DNA of 64,000 nt from Pantoea sp050157905 (GCF_050157905.1 NZ_JBKIWZ010000001.1:186001-250000); one strand, 5' to 3'. Counted from the first letter of the stretch, positions 19,152 through 32,218 are shown. A program made the numbers and translations. The notes: generated by a model from the letters alone, not told the origin.

Positions 19152-19338
19152 AGTCGCTCACCAATAAGTTAGCAGCGGCCCAGGCCGCCTGTTCCCTGAC
19201 AGAAGAGTTTAGTTCACTATTTGCGGCAATATCATTAAGCGCCTTTAATGCGCAGCCAATCGCATCCGGTATGTAACCTAAATCCCCGCTGCCGATTTCG
19301 GCATATTTCCGGCGAACTAACTCACAATAATTGTGCAC
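19138..19338 (-). CDS. yaeP: UPF0253 family protein YaeP
   Basis: A 66-residue conserved protein of unknown function found upstream of rof in enterobacteria. The CELVRRKYAEIGSGDLGY start and the AAWAAANLLVSDY end are typical. No signal peptide or membrane segment. Its co-transcription and overlap with rof suggest a joint role, possibly in Rho control, but this is inference only. Confidence 0.92.
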   Translation of the reverse strand: MHNYCELVRRKYAEIGSGDLGYIPDAIGCALKALNDIAANSELNSSVREQAAWAAANLLVSDYVDK

Positions 19339-19505
19339 ATGGCCCTCCTCATCAGAGTGTATATACCCTGGTTAACTGGCGACTATACCATAGCCATTCA
19401 GAGGAAATCAGCCCGTGTAAAGCAGGAAGCGTGTGCGAATCACTGCTAAAGTGACAGATTCCGCGGATTCATGCGGAAAGCGTGGAAGCACAAAAGGTTA
19501 AGTTG

Positions 19506-19556
19506 ATGAACAGGTTATCAGAGGTCAACGTTATGAAGCAGTGGGGAGGGGAGTGA
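19506..19556 (+). pseudogene. yaeQ: Possible C-terminal remnant of yaeQ
   Basis: Directly before arfB a short frame ends ...SEVNVMKQWGGE and its TGA overlaps the arfB ATG (TGATG). E. coli YaeQ, which precedes arfB, ends ...LEVNLTAWQQPS and also overlaps the next start. The shared EVN and W positions and the same junction suggest that a tail of yaeQ remains after deletion of the rest. The match is very short, the frame has a stop about 25 codons upstream, and chance similarity is possible. The rest of the 217-base gap holds the divergent yaeP and arfB start regions and no other gene that I can see. Confidence 0.3.
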
Positions 19557-19966
19557 TGGTTATGCTGTCCCGTCTGGTTGAGATCCCGGACAGTGAAATT
19601 GAGCTGACCGCGATACGCGCTCAGGGCGCGGGTGGACAACATGTTAATAAAGCCAGCACGGCTATCCATCTGCGTTTTGACATTGCTGCCTCTTCGCTGC
19701 CCGCTTTCTATAAAGAGCGGCTGCTCTCTGCCAGCCATCATCTGATTACCGGTGAGGGGGTGGTGGTGATCAAGGCGCAGGAGTACCGCAGTCAGGAGAT
19801 GAATCGCGAAGCGGCGCTGCAGCGTCTGGTCAATCTGATCCGCGAACTGAGCACGGTCGAAAAAGCGCGTCGCGCCACGCGGCCGACCCGCGCGTCGAAA
19901 GAGCGGCGTCTGGAAGGCAAAGCGCGTCGCAGCACGACCAAAGCGATGCGTGGCAAAGTGCAATAA
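19556..19966 (+). CDS. arfB: Alternative ribosome-rescue factor ArfB (peptidyl-tRNA hydrolase)
   Basis: Class I release-factor-like hydrolase that frees peptides from stalled ribosomes without needing a stop codon. The 136-residue protein has the catalytic GGQ (RAQGAGGQHVNK), and a basic C-terminal tail (RPTRASKERRLEGKARR...AMRGKVQ) that enters the empty mRNA channel. The ATG at 19556 follows GGGGAGGGG and gives an N-terminus like E. coli ArfB. Unlike in E. coli, nlpE does not follow; proS comes next on the other strand. Confidence 0.95.
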   Translation: MVMLSRLVEIPDSEIELTAIRAQGAGGQHVNKASTAIHLRFDIAASSLPAFYKERLLSASHHLITGEGVVVIKAQEYRSQEMNREAALQRLVNLIRELSTVEKARRATRPTRASKERRLEGKARRSTTKAMRGKVQ

Positions 19967-19988
19967 AAAACGCCCCGCAGATGGGGCG
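19965..19988 (-). terminator. Terminator for proS (distal)
   Basis: Read leftward, CGCCCC and GGGGCG form a stem followed by a run of T just over the arfB stop codon. It would end leftward transcripts from proS. Read rightward the stem has no T run after it, so it is assigned to the minus strand. Confidence 0.7.
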
Positions 19989-20103
19989 ATGCTGACAATA
20001 GTTGCGGCGAAGCGCGCGCGACTGCTGAGGGAACGGGGGACGATCGACACGTCACTGAATGACGCCTGACTCATAGCAGTCAGGTCAGTGCCCTGAAGTA
20101 AGA

Positions 20104-20121
20104 GGCCCCGCAAGCGGGGCC
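20104..20121 (-). terminator. Hairpin directly after proS
   Basis: GGCCCCGC and GCGGGGCC form a perfect stem with an AA loop, 20 bases after the proS stop. The following T run on the minus strand is poor (CTCTTACTT), so it probably works together with the second hairpin near 19976. The stretch between the two hairpins holds no gene. Confidence 0.6.
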
Positions 20122-20140
20122 CCTGAGTAACACCAGCGTC

Positions 20141-21859
20141 TTACTTATTCAGTGCTTTCAGCAGGAACGCAACGATCTCATCCTGCTTAATCATCTGCTT
20201 CTCACCGCCACGGCGTGATTTATACTCAATCTCCTGGTTATCGAGATTGCGATCGCCGATGACGATGGTGTGTGGCACACCGATTAGTTCCATATCTGCG
20301 AACATCACGCCAGGACGCTCTTTACGGTCATCCAGAATCACCTCAACACCTTTAGCGCGCAGGGTGGCATACAGCTCTTCCGCCAGCTCTTTCACGCGGA
20401 ATGATTTCTGCATATTCATCGGCAGAATGGCGACTTCGAAAGGTGCCAGCGCGTCCGGCCAGATGATGCCGCGCTCGTCGTGGTTCTGCTCAATCGCAGC
20501 CGCGACAACGCGGGTGATGCCGATACCGTAGCAGCCCATGCTCATCACCTGGTTACGGCCATCTTCGCCCTGCACAGACGCTTTCAGCGCGTCGGAATAT
20601 TTGGTGCCGAGCTGGAAAATGTGACCCACTTCGATGCCGCGTTTAATCTGCAGCGTGCCTTTGCCGTCCGGGCTCAAATCGCCTTCAACCACGTTACGGA
20701 TATCGGCCACGCTGGCCAGCGGCAGATCGCGCTCCCAGTTAATGCCGAAGTAGTGCTTACCGTCGACGTTAGCACCGGCGCTGAAATCGCTCATCTTCGC
20801 GACGGTACGGTCAGCGATGATCGGCATCTGCAGGCCAACGGGGCCGATTGAGCCAGGGCCGGCACCCACGGCGGCGCGGATCTCTTCTTCGGTGGCGAAC
20901 ACCAGCGGTGACGCGACGATAGCCGACTTCTCCGCTTTGATTTCGTTAAGCTGATGATCGCCGCGAACCAGCAGAGCAACCAGCGCATGACCACTCTCTT
21001 CGGCGCCTTTGACAATCAGCGTCTTCACGGTTTTTTCCACTGGCACGCTGAACTGTTCAACCAGTTCTGCAATGGTTTTGGCGTCTGGTGTCTCAATCAG
21101 CTGCATCGCCTGCGAAGGCGCTGCACGTTCACCGGCAGGTGCGACCGCTTCGGCCAGCTCAATGTTGGCAGCGTAATCCGACTCGGTAGAGAAGATGACA
21201 TCGTCTTCACCGCTCTGAGCCAGAACCTGAAACTCATGCGACGCGCTGCCGCCGATTGAACCGGTGTCGGCCTGGACGGCGCGGAAATCCAGTCCCATAC
21301 GGCTGAAGATCTGGCTGTAGGCGCGGTACATCGCATCGTAGGTTTCCTGCAGTGATTCCTGCGAAACGTGGAAGGAGTAGGCGTCTTTCATGGTGAATTC
21401 GCGTGAGCGCATCACACCGAAACGTGGACGCACTTCGTCGCGGAATTTAGTCTGAATCTGATACAGATTGAGTGGCAGCTGCTTATAGGAGCTCAGCTCA
21501 TTGCGAATCAGGTCAGTGACCACCTCTTCATGCGTCGGGCCCAGCACGAATGGACGCTCATGGCGATCCGCGATACGCAACAGCTCCGGGCCATACTCCT
21601 CCCAGCGACCGCTTTCCTGCCACAGATCGGCGGGCTGTACAACCGGCATTAAAATCTCAACCGCGCCCGCGTTGTTCATCTCTTCGCGAACGATGTTTTC
21701 AACTTTTTTCAGCACGCGAACCCCGGTCGGTAACCAGGTGTAGAGGCCGGAAGCCAGTTTGCGGATCATACCGGCGCGCAGCATCAGCTGGTGGCTAATC
21801 ACTTCAGCGTCGGAAGGCGTCTCTTTCTGAGTAGAGAGCAGATATTGAGTAGTGCGCAT
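20141..21859 (-). CDS. proS: Prolyl-tRNA synthetase
   Basis: Class II aminoacyl-tRNA synthetase charging tRNA-Pro. The 572-residue protein is the bacterial type: motif 1 and 2 in the N-terminal half (GPTHEEVVTDL, FRDEVRPRFG), an inserted YbaK-like editing domain (about residues 225-405) that clears Ala-tRNA-Pro, motif 3 (GCYGIGITR) and a C-terminal anticodon-binding domain (EVILDDRKERPG). Single gene with its own terminators. Confidence 0.97.
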   Translation of the reverse strand: MRTTQYLLSTQKETPSDAEVISHQLMLRAGMIRKLASGLYTWLPTGVRVLKKVENIVREEMNNAGAVEILMPVVQPADLWQESGRWEEYGPELLRIADRHERPFVLGPTHEEVVTDLIRNELSSYKQLPLNLYQIQTKFRDEVRPRFGVMRSREFTMKDAYSFHVSQESLQETYDAMYRAYSQIFSRMGLDFRAVQADTGSIGGSASHEFQVLAQSGEDDVIFSTESDYAANIELAEAVAPAGERAAPSQAMQLIETPDAKTIAELVEQFSVPVEKTVKTLIVKGAEESGHALVALLVRGDHQLNEIKAEKSAIVASPLVFATEEEIRAAVGAGPGSIGPVGLQMPIIADRTVAKMSDFSAGANVDGKHYFGINWERDLPLASVADIRNVVEGDLSPDGKGTLQIKRGIEVGHIFQLGTKYSDALKASVQGEDGRNQVMSMGCYGIGITRVVAAAIEQNHDERGIIWPDALAPFEVAILPMNMQKSFRVKELAEELYATLRAKGVEVILDDRKERPGVMFADMELIGVPHTIVIGDRNLDNQEIEYKSRRGGEKQMIKQDEIVAFLLKALNK

Positions 21860-21948
21860 TGATTACGGTTCCAGTTAATCGGAAAGTCACAGACAGAATT
21901 TTGCTGGCGGCTAGTGTACCAGTGAGATCACCGGCTCAAAAGCGGGTT

Positions 21949-22653
21949 TTAACGCGGGTCGATAGCGATCACTTCTGTACCGATGTCGTCAACACGCCAG
22001 CGGACATTAAAATCCATCAGCCAGGCCGCATATTCCCGATCCAGGGTTTCGCCCTTGCGATAAGCGGGACGGGGATCCTGGGCCAGCACCTCACGGATAA
22101 AACGGGCCAGATGGGGATAGCGCGACTGCTGCTGAAGCTGCTGCTGCGCCAGTGCGGAAAAGCGAACCGGCATATCCGCCGCCGGGGCGCCCGGGGCAAA
22201 ACCTGCACGGGCATCGGGCACGGCTTCGGCAAAGGGCAGGTAGGGCTTGATATCGACCACCGGCGTGCCATCGACCAGATCCAGACTGCCCAGCTGCAGG
22301 ATCACCTGCTGTTTTTCCGTTCTGATGCCCCTCAGCTCGACCAGCGACATGCCGATAGGGTTGGGACGGAACGTTGAACGGGTGGCAAAGACTCCCATAC
22401 GCGCATTGCCGCCCAGCCGCGGAGGGCGAACGGTCGGGCGCCAGCCTCCCGCCATGGTCTGGTGGAAGACAAACAGCAGCCAGAGATGGCTGAAATCTTC
22501 CAGTCCACGCACCGCCTCCGGCTGATTGTAGGGCGCCTGCAGGTGGAGTTCGCCGACGCCATCCTGCACCAGACCGGGCTGACGCGGAACGGCAAACTTC
22601 TCCTTCCAGGGGGAACGGATCACCCCGATCTGCGCGAAGGCAAATTCACTCAT
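21949..22653 (-). CDS. trmO: tRNA (N6-threonylcarbamoyladenosine-37) N6-methyltransferase TrmO
   Basis: Methylates t6A37 in tRNA-Thr using S-adenosylmethionine; formerly YaeB/TsaA. The 234-residue protein has the single-sheet TrmO barrel with the family motifs GVFATRSTFRPNPIGMS and a C-terminal domain ending DPR. Its ATG overlaps the stop of rcsF... in order of transcription rcsF lies downstream... more exactly, rcsF is transcribed first (start 23048) and its stop at 22650 overlaps the trmO start at 22653 by 4 bases, so the two are coupled as in E. coli. Confidence 0.95.
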   Translation of the reverse strand: MSEFAFAQIGVIRSPWKEKFAVPRQPGLVQDGVGELHLQAPYNQPEAVRGLEDFSHLWLLFVFHQTMAGGWRPTVRPPRLGGNARMGVFATRSTFRPNPIGMSLVELRGIRTEKQQVILQLGSLDLVDGTPVVDIKPYLPFAEAVPDARAGFAPGAPAADMPVRFSALAQQQLQQQSRYPHLARFIREVLAQDPRPAYRKGETLDREYAAWLMDFNVRWRVDDIGTEVIAIDPR

Positions 22654-23048
22654 TGATTGCTGACTTTAAGTGCAGACCCCTGACATACCGCCTGGCGATA
22701 GCAGCCTGGCGTGCCGGTCACGATTTCACATTTATGGAGCAGCACGGCATTCGCTTTCATCTGTGATGCTTTGATCTGCAGGCGTTTACGGGCGGTGGCG
22801 ATATTGGCTGGCGAGTTCTGGTTGCTGAGCTGGCAATCTTCAGCGGAGACTTCACCGAGATCGCGGAAGGGTTTGCTGACCAGATCGGCGGCGTCGGTAT
22901 AGAGCTTAACCGGGGCCGGACGTGCCGCAGGTTTGTGGGCCGGTTCACTGGACTGCTGTGTCCGGGACGGTGCGCTGCTTATCGGGTGATACTCATGAAC
23001 GCACCCTGTCAGCATCAATGCTAACAAGCAGAGCGGTAAAAAACGCAT
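22650..23048 (-). CDS. rcsF: Outer membrane stress-sensor lipoprotein RcsF
   Basis: Senses envelope damage and signals through IgaA to the Rcs phosphorelay. The 132-residue precursor has a lipobox (LMLTGC), a proline-rich linker (about residues 20-50) and the globular domain with four cysteines (EDC, HKC, PGC, AVC) that form the non-consecutive disulfides. A longer frame exists, but ATG 23048 gives the conserved MRFLPLCLLALML start. Followed by trmO with a 4-base overlap. Confidence 0.95.
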   Translation of the reverse strand: MRFLPLCLLALMLTGCVHEYHPISSAPSRTQQSSEPAHKPAARPAPVKLYTDAADLVSKPFRDLGEVSAEDCQLSNQNSPANIATARKRLQIKASQMKANAVLLHKCEIVTGTPGCYRQAVCQGSALKVSNQ

Positions 23049-23137
23049 GGCAACATCCTCAGGTTTCAAAAAGTGGCGTTATTGAAACAAGGACAAGAGT
23101 AAATAACAAGTCGGGCAGGGGGCGCCAGTAACAGAAA

Positions 23138-23157
23138 GGGCGGCACAGTGCCGCCCT
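23138..23157 (-). terminator. Hairpin after metQ
   Basis: GGGCGGCAC and GTGCCGCCC form a stem 20 bases past the metQ stop. The minus strand continues TTTCTGTT, a weak T run, so this is a probable terminator of metNIQ. Confidence 0.6.
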
Positions 23158-23177
23158 CAGGGAGATGAATCGCTGAA

Positions 23178-23993
23178 TTACCAGCCTTTCACGGCGCCGC
23201 CGTTGAAGACTTTGTTAGCGGCTTCGTTGACTTCGTCAGACTGATAAGCCTGAACAAATTTCTTCACGTTTTCCGCATCTTTGTTATCTTCGCGCGCCAC
23301 AATCAGGTTCACGTAAGGTGAATCTTTATCTTCGACGAAGATACCATCTTTGGCAGGCGTCAGGCCGATCTGGCTGGCGTAAGTGGTGTTGATCACCGCC
23401 AGCGCGATTTGCTGATCATCCAGTGAGCGTGGCAGCTGAGGCGCTTCCAGTTCAACAATTTTCAGATGCTTTGGATTCTCGGTGATGTCGAGCACGGTCG
23501 GCAGCAGGCCTGTGCCCTCTTTCAGTTTGATCAGACCCACTTTCTGCAGCAGCAGCAGGGTGCGTCCCAGGTTGGTCGGATCGTTGGGAATCGCGATCTG
23601 TGCGCCATCCTGCAGCTCGTCCAGAGATTTGATCTTCTTCGAGTAGCCTGCAATGGGGTAAACGAAGGAGTTACCCACGGACACCAGTTTGTAACCACGA
23701 TCCTTGATCTGCTGATCCAGATAAGGTTTATGCTGGAAGGCGTTGACATCAATGTCGCCTTTACTCAGCGCTTCATTTGGCAGGACATAGTCGTTGAAGG
23801 TCACCAGTTCAACGTCCAGACCATACTTATCTTTGGCAACTTTCTGCGCGGCTTCAGCAACCTGCTGCTCAGCGCCGACAATCACGCCGACTTTGATATG
23901 GTTAGGATCTTTCTCTTTTTGATCGCATCCTGCCAGCGCAATCGCGCCAATCAGTGCACCCACAGCGGCAATTTTCTTGAATCTGAAAGACAT
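23178..23993 (-). CDS. metQ: Methionine-binding lipoprotein MetQ
   Basis: Solute-binding lipoprotein of the MetNIQ importer (methionine uptake transporter family). The 271-residue precursor has a lipobox (IALAGC), then the NlpA-type binding fold (IKVGVIVGAEQQVAE start, AVINTTYASQIGL near the C-terminal lobe). It is last in metN-metI-metQ, 31 bases after metI. Confidence 0.96.
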   Translation of the reverse strand: MSFRFKKIAAVGALIGAIALAGCDQKEKDPNHIKVGVIVGAEQQVAEAAQKVAKDKYGLDVELVTFNDYVLPNEALSKGDIDVNAFQHKPYLDQQIKDRGYKLVSVGNSFVYPIAGYSKKIKSLDELQDGAQIAIPNDPTNLGRTLLLLQKVGLIKLKEGTGLLPTVLDITENPKHLKIVELEAPQLPRSLDDQQIALAVINTTYASQIGLTPAKDGIFVEDKDSPYVNLIVAREDNKDAENVKKFVQAYQSDEVNEAANKVFNGGAVKGW

Positions 23994-24024
23994 ATCCTTT
24001 CCTTAATAATGTGATATTGCTGGC

Positions 24025-24678
24025 TTACTTATGGGACACAGCACGCACAATGCGGTCGCCACAGAATTGAATGAGATACACCAAAATCACTAACAACACC
24101 AATACTGTATTCATCACAGTTGCGTTGTATCCGATATAACCATACTGGTAACCAATCTGACCCAGACCACCGGCACCGACTGCGCCGCCCATGGCTGAGT
24201 AACCTACGAGGGTAATCAGGGTAATGGTCGCCGCATTCACCAGGCCCGGCATCGCTTCGGGCAGCAGGACTTTACGGATGATTTGAATCGGCGTGGCACC
24301 CATGGCGCGGGACGCTTCAATCAGGCCGGTAGGCAGTTCCAGCAGGGAATTCTCCACCATACGCGCGATAAAGGGCGCGGCACCGACGGTTAATGGCACG
24401 ATGGCCGCCTGCAGTCCGATTGAGGTGCCCACAATGACGCGCGTAAAGGGGATCATCCAGACCAGTAAGATAATGAAAGGAATGGAGCGGAAGATATTCA
24501 CCAGCGCGGAGAGCACGCGGTAAAGTCCCTGATTCTGCAGAATCTGTCCGGGGCGCGTAACATAGAGCAGAACGCCGACCGGCAGGCCCAGTACAAAACC
24601 GAAAAAGCCTGAGACGAAGGTCATCATCAGCGTTTCCCACACGCCCCGTCCCAGCAACCAGATCATCGCCTCAGACAT
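24025..24678 (-). CDS. metI: Methionine ABC transporter permease MetI
   Basis: Inner membrane channel subunit of the D/L-methionine importer. The 217-residue protein has about five membrane helices and the coupling-helix EAA-type motif (EASRAMGATPIQIIRKVLLPEAMPG region). It overlaps metN by 8 bases and is followed by metQ. Confidence 0.96.
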   Translation of the reverse strand: MSEAMIWLLGRGVWETLMMTFVSGFFGFVLGLPVGVLLYVTRPGQILQNQGLYRVLSALVNIFRSIPFIILLVWMIPFTRVIVGTSIGLQAAIVPLTVGAAPFIARMVENSLLELPTGLIEASRAMGATPIQIIRKVLLPEAMPGLVNAATITLITLVGYSAMGGAVGAGGLGQIGYQYGYIGYNATVMNTVLVLLVILVYLIQFCGDRIVRAVSHK

Positions 24679-25702
24679 AACCTAACACCTCTACTTTCAC
24701 ATGATTTTCCTGCAGCCAGGCGATGGCCACGCTGATATCGTTTGCTGTACCGTGCATTTCGGCCAGCATGATGCCGAACTTCACGCCACCGGCATAATCC
24801 ATCTGAGCACTGATAATATTGTTATTGACGTTGTAACGACGCGCCGCTTCGGAAAGCAGGGGCGCATCAACCGATTTACCGGTGAACTCCAGTCGCAGCA
24901 ACGGCACGGTACCGTCAGCGGCAGTGGCCGACAAACGCTGCTGATAATCGTCCGGGATATCCAGATGCAGCGTGGACTGAATAAACTGCTGCGCCAGTGG
25001 TGTTTTAGGATGAGAGAAGACCTCGCTGACGCTATCTTTCTCAATCAGCTCACCCTGGCTGATAACCGCAACCTGATCGCAGATGCGTTTCACCACATCC
25101 ATCTCATGGGTGATCAACAGAATGGTCAGCCCCAGGCGACGGTTGATGTCTTTCAGCAACTCCAGGATTGAGCGGGTGGTCGCCGGGTCCAGTGCGCTGG
25201 TGGCTTCATCACACAACAGCACTTTAGGGTTGCTTGCCAGTGCACGGGCAATGGCGACACGCTGCTTCTGTCCGCCCGACAGGTTAGCGGGCCAGGCATC
25301 ATGCTTATCTGACAATCCCACCAGTTCCAGTAACTCAGCGACGCGGGCGTTGATCTGTGCACGGGAGAGATTGCCGAGTTCCAGAGGCAGAGACACGTTA
25401 CCCGCAACGGTACGGGAGTTCATCAGGTTGAAGTGCTGGAAGATCATGCCAATCTGACGACGCGCCTGAGTGAGCTGACGCTCATTCAGTGCCGTCAGAT
25501 CGGTACCGTCAACCAGTACGCGGCCCGAGGTCGGGCGCTCCAGCAGATTGACGCAACGAATCAGCGTACTTTTACCGGCACCGGAAGCTCCGATGACGCC
25601 ATAAATTTGTCCGGCAGGTACATGCAGGCTGACGTCATTTAACGCCGCTATCGTTCGCGTGCCCTGCTGGAAGACCTTGGTGATATTTTCTAATTTAATC
25701 AT
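24671..25702 (-). CDS. metN: Methionine ABC transporter ATPase MetN
   Basis: ATPase of the methionine importer. The 343-residue protein has Walker A GASGAGKST, the LSGGQKQRVAIARAL signature, Walker B VLLCDEATSALD, and a C-terminal NIL domain (about residues 265-343) that binds methionine and trans-inhibits the transporter. First gene of the operon; a MetJ-type box lies about 95 bases upstream. Confidence 0.97.
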   Translation of the reverse strand: MIKLENITKVFQQGTRTIAALNDVSLHVPAGQIYGVIGASGAGKSTLIRCVNLLERPTSGRVLVDGTDLTALNERQLTQARRQIGMIFQHFNLMNSRTVAGNVSLPLELGNLSRAQINARVAELLELVGLSDKHDAWPANLSGGQKQRVAIARALASNPKVLLCDEATSALDPATTRSILELLKDINRRLGLTILLITHEMDVVKRICDQVAVISQGELIEKDSVSEVFSHPKTPLAQQFIQSTLHLDIPDDYQQRLSATAADGTVPLLRLEFTGKSVDAPLLSEAARRYNVNNNIISAQMDYAGGVKFGIMLAEMHGTANDISVAIAWLQENHVKVEVLGYV

Positions 25703-25793
25703 TGTGGTGTTTATTATCGTGTTGCGTGGTCCGTGGTGTGGGAAACCTCGTCGCTTTTATCCAGGATAAAGCTGGATGGATGTTAAGGCATCC

Positions 25794-25801
25794 AGACGTC
25801 T
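25794..25801. promoter_or_regulatory. MetJ operator (met box) upstream of metN
   Basis: A perfect AGACGTCT lies in the metN-gmhB divergent region. MetJ binds tandem 8-base boxes, and the flanking boxes here are degenerate. The place matches the known MetJ control of metNIQ in E. coli. Confidence 0.75.
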
Positions 25802-25890
25802 AAATCAATCGAAGTGATACAATCTGGCATTCTCCCTTTTATCGCAATCATGCGATACTGATCGGCAATATCTACAGCAGGAGTTTCTAC

Positions 25891-26451
25891 GTGGCGAATA
25901 AAGTCCCCGCTATTTTTCTTGATCGTGATGGCACCCTTAATGTCGACAATGGCTATGTCCATGAGATCGACAACTTTCAGTTTATAGAAGGCACGATCGA
26001 AGCGTTGCAACAGCTGAAAGCCATGGGCTTTGCGCTGGTGGTGGTTACCAATCAGTCTGGCATCGCCCGCGGTATGTTTACCGAAGATACCTTTATGCAG
26101 CTGACCGAATGGATGGACTGGTCGCTGGCCGATCGCGATGTGGATCTCGACGGCATCTACTTTTGTCCTCATCATCCTGATGCAACAGTAGAAGAGTTCC
26201 GTCAGTCCTGTGACTGCCGTAAACCTCAGCCGGGCATGCTGCTGATGGCACAGGAAGAGTTGAACATCGATATGGCTGCTTCTTATATGGTTGGCGACAA
26301 GCTGGAAGATATGCTGGCAGGGCAGGCCGCCGGTGTGGGGACAAAAGTCCTGGTGCGCAGCGGGAAACCCGTGACCGCCGAAGGGGAAGCGGCAGCGGAC
26401 TGGGTATTAAACAGTCTGGCAGAGCTGCCGGGACGCATTAAAAGGGGCTAA
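25891..26451 (+). CDS. gmhB: D-glycero-beta-D-manno-heptose-1,7-bisphosphate 7-phosphatase
   Basis: Removes the 7-phosphate in the synthesis of ADP-heptose for the lipopolysaccharide inner core; partner of GmhA, whose gene is at the other end of this window. The 186-residue HAD-family protein has DRDGTLN (nucleophile and acid aspartates), the TNQSG motif, a zinc site CPHHP...CDCRKP, and GDKLEDM. Start is GTG at 25891 after CAGGAG. It diverges from metN and precedes the rRNA operon. Confidence 0.95.
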   Translation: MANKVPAIFLDRDGTLNVDNGYVHEIDNFQFIEGTIEALQQLKAMGFALVVVTNQSGIARGMFTEDTFMQLTEWMDWSLADRDVDLDGIYFCPHHPDATVEEFRQSCDCRKPQPGMLLMAQEELNIDMAASYMVGDKLEDMLAGQAAGVGTKVLVRSGKPVTAEGEAAADWVLNSLAELPGRIKRG

Positions 26452-26505
26452 AACGGCGTTTTTGTGCAAATTTCAGACGAACAGAAAAAAAGTCTCACTT
26501 TGCAC

Positions 26506-26533
26506 TTGCGCTATCTGAACCGTTCCCTATAAT
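26506..26533 (+). promoter_or_regulatory. rRNA operon promoter P1
   Basis: TTGCGC at 26506-26511 and TATAAT at 26528-26533 are separated by 16 bases, followed by the GC-rich discriminator GCGCCTCC and an ACGG start region typical of enterobacterial rrn P1. An A-rich stretch (around 26482-26490) upstream may act as an UP element. The roughly 400 bases between gmhB and 16S hold only this leader. Confidence 0.85.
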
Positions 26534-26624
26534 GCGCCTCCATCAACACGGCACACCGGCAACGGGAAGCGTGCTGAGAGGTTCAGGAAGCTGACCCGCC
26601 GGAGAAAAACTTCTGAAAAAGAGG

Positions 26625-26652
26625 TTGACTCTGAAGGAGGAAAGCGTAATAT
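26625..26652 (+). promoter_or_regulatory. rRNA operon promoter P2
   Basis: TTGACT at 26625-26630 and TAATAT at 26647-26652, 16 bases apart, about 120 bases downstream of P1 and like rrn P2 of E. coli in sequence and place. Confidence 0.8.
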
Positions 26653-26691
26653 ACGCCACCTCGCGACAGGGCGCTAACGCACTGTTCGCGC

Positions 26692-26703
26692 TGCTCTTTA
26701 ACA
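26692..26703 (+). promoter_or_regulatory. boxA antitermination site in the rrn leader
   Basis: TGCTCTTTAACA, the standard boxA recognised by NusB-NusE, lies between P2 and the 16S gene. It prevents early Rho termination of the untranslated transcript. Confidence 0.88.
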
Positions 26704-26857
26704 ATTTATCAGACAATCTGTGTGGGCACTCGCAGGATTGATATCAGCGTCTCCGGACGCAAAAAAATATCAAGTCTCACGAGTGAACACATAATGACAT
26801 TCATTATGACGTTTTACAGATGAGCATCGCTGGACTGGTTTCAGCAAATCAAACTTT

Positions 26858-28399
<1,542 letters not shown>

Positions 28400-28487
28400 C
28401 CTTAAGATACGGTCCCGCGCAGTGCTCACACAGATTGTCTGATAAAAAGTAATGAGCAGGACGGCTGCGAAGTCGTGACACTATCGT

Positions 28488-28562
28488 GTCCCCTTCGTCT
28501 AGCGGTTAGGACTCCGCCCTTTCACGGCGGCAACAGGGGTTCGAATCCCCTAGGGGACGCCA
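28488..28562 (+). tRNA. tRNA-Glu (UUC) in the rRNA spacer
   Basis: A 75-base cloverleaf: acceptor GTCCCCT pairing with AGGGGAC, anticodon loop CTTTCAC with anticodon TTC, T-loop GGTTCGAATCC, and encoded CCA. It is the only tRNA in this 16S-23S spacer. At the same chromosomal place E. coli rrnH carries tRNA-Ile and tRNA-Ala instead. Confidence 0.97.
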
Positions 28563-28647
28563 CCTGCTTGGTGACAGGTGAAAGGTGTCTCCACAGTATC
28601 TCAAAACCGTTTCCGCTGCGCGAGCAGGGAGACGCGTCTGAGATATT

Positions 28648-28659
28648 TGCTCTTTAACA
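28648..28659 (+). promoter_or_regulatory. boxA in the 16S-23S spacer
   Basis: A second TGCTCTTTAACA before 23S, renewing antitermination for the rest of the operon as in E. coli. Confidence 0.85.
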
Positions 28660-28787
28660 ATCCGGAACAAGCTGAAAATTGAAACGACGCGTCGCTTTCA
28701 TTCTCCGTAATAAGAATGAAAAAGGCGATGCGTACGAGTCTCTCAAATCCCTGCAGTCCGCAGCGTGAAAACGCCTGTGGGTTGTGA

Positions 28788-31691
<2,904 letters not shown>

Positions 31692-31778
31692 ACAACGCCA
31701 GAGGCGTTTTTGAGAGACGATTTTCAGCCTGAACCGGATAAGTCTGCGCGGCCCCAGGGCGGCGCGGAAAACAGAATC

Positions 31779-31898
31779 TGCCTGGCGGCTTTAGCGCGGT
31801 GGTCCCACCTGACCCCATGCCGAACTCAGAAGTGAAACGCCGTAGCGCCGATGGTAGTGTGGGGCCTCCCCATGCGAGAGTAGGGAACTGCCAGGCAT
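31779..31898 (+). rRNA. rrf: 5S ribosomal RNA
   Basis: 120 bases from TGCCTGGCGGC to GCCAGGCAT, whose ends pair; the middle is near identical to E. coli 5S. Confidence 0.98.
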
Positions 31899-31985
31899 AA
31901 GATACGTTCCTTTTTCCTCTGACAGGGAAAAAAAGAAGGAACAGACAGGTATCAGCGAGGCGCTGATGGCTGTGAAAGAACCGGT

Positions 31986-32062
31986 GGAGCGGTAGTTCAG
32001 TTGGTTAGAATACCTGCCTGTCACGCAGGGGGTCGCGGGTTCGAGCCCCGTCCGTTCCGCCA
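31986..32062 (+). tRNA. aspU: tRNA-Asp (GUC), distal gene of the rRNA operon
   Basis: 77-base cloverleaf with acceptor GGAGCGG/CCGTTCC, anticodon GTC in CTGTCAC, T-loop GGTTCGAGCCC and encoded CCA. It lies 87 bases after 5S, as aspU after rrnH in E. coli. A second copy with the same sequence is at 38659. Confidence 0.97.
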
Positions 32063-32071
32063 CTTAATTGG

Positions 32072-32103
32072 AAAGCCCTGACTTAACGGTCAGGGCTTTT
32101 TCC
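32072..32103 (+). terminator. Terminator of the rRNA operon
   Basis: AAAGCCCTGAC and GTCAGGGCTTT form a stem with a TTAACG loop and end in a run of T, just after tRNA-Asp. Confidence 0.9.
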
Positions 32104-32218
32104 ATTGGATCGCATTATGCCAGACAGCGCCGTCTGCAGGATCCTGCTCCGACTCACATAGTCAGCGACCGGATCGCCATAGGTTCAAAGCCGGAGCGAC
32201 CCGTTCATCTGTTCAGGA

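Noticed and set aside
23049..23069. Longer rcsF starting 7 codons upstream
   Set aside because: It would put charged residues before the lipoprotein signal peptide; the ATG at 23048 matches the family start.
26452..26857. Possible small gene in the rRNA leader
   Set aside because: The stretch is fully explained by P1, P2, boxA and processing stems.
31791..32063. Leftward frame beginning MAERTGLEPATPCVTG over 5S rRNA and tRNA-Asp; the same at 38398-38736
   Set aside because: It is the antisense translation of tRNA-Asp, a well-known false protein. The two copies are alike only because the tRNA genes are identical.
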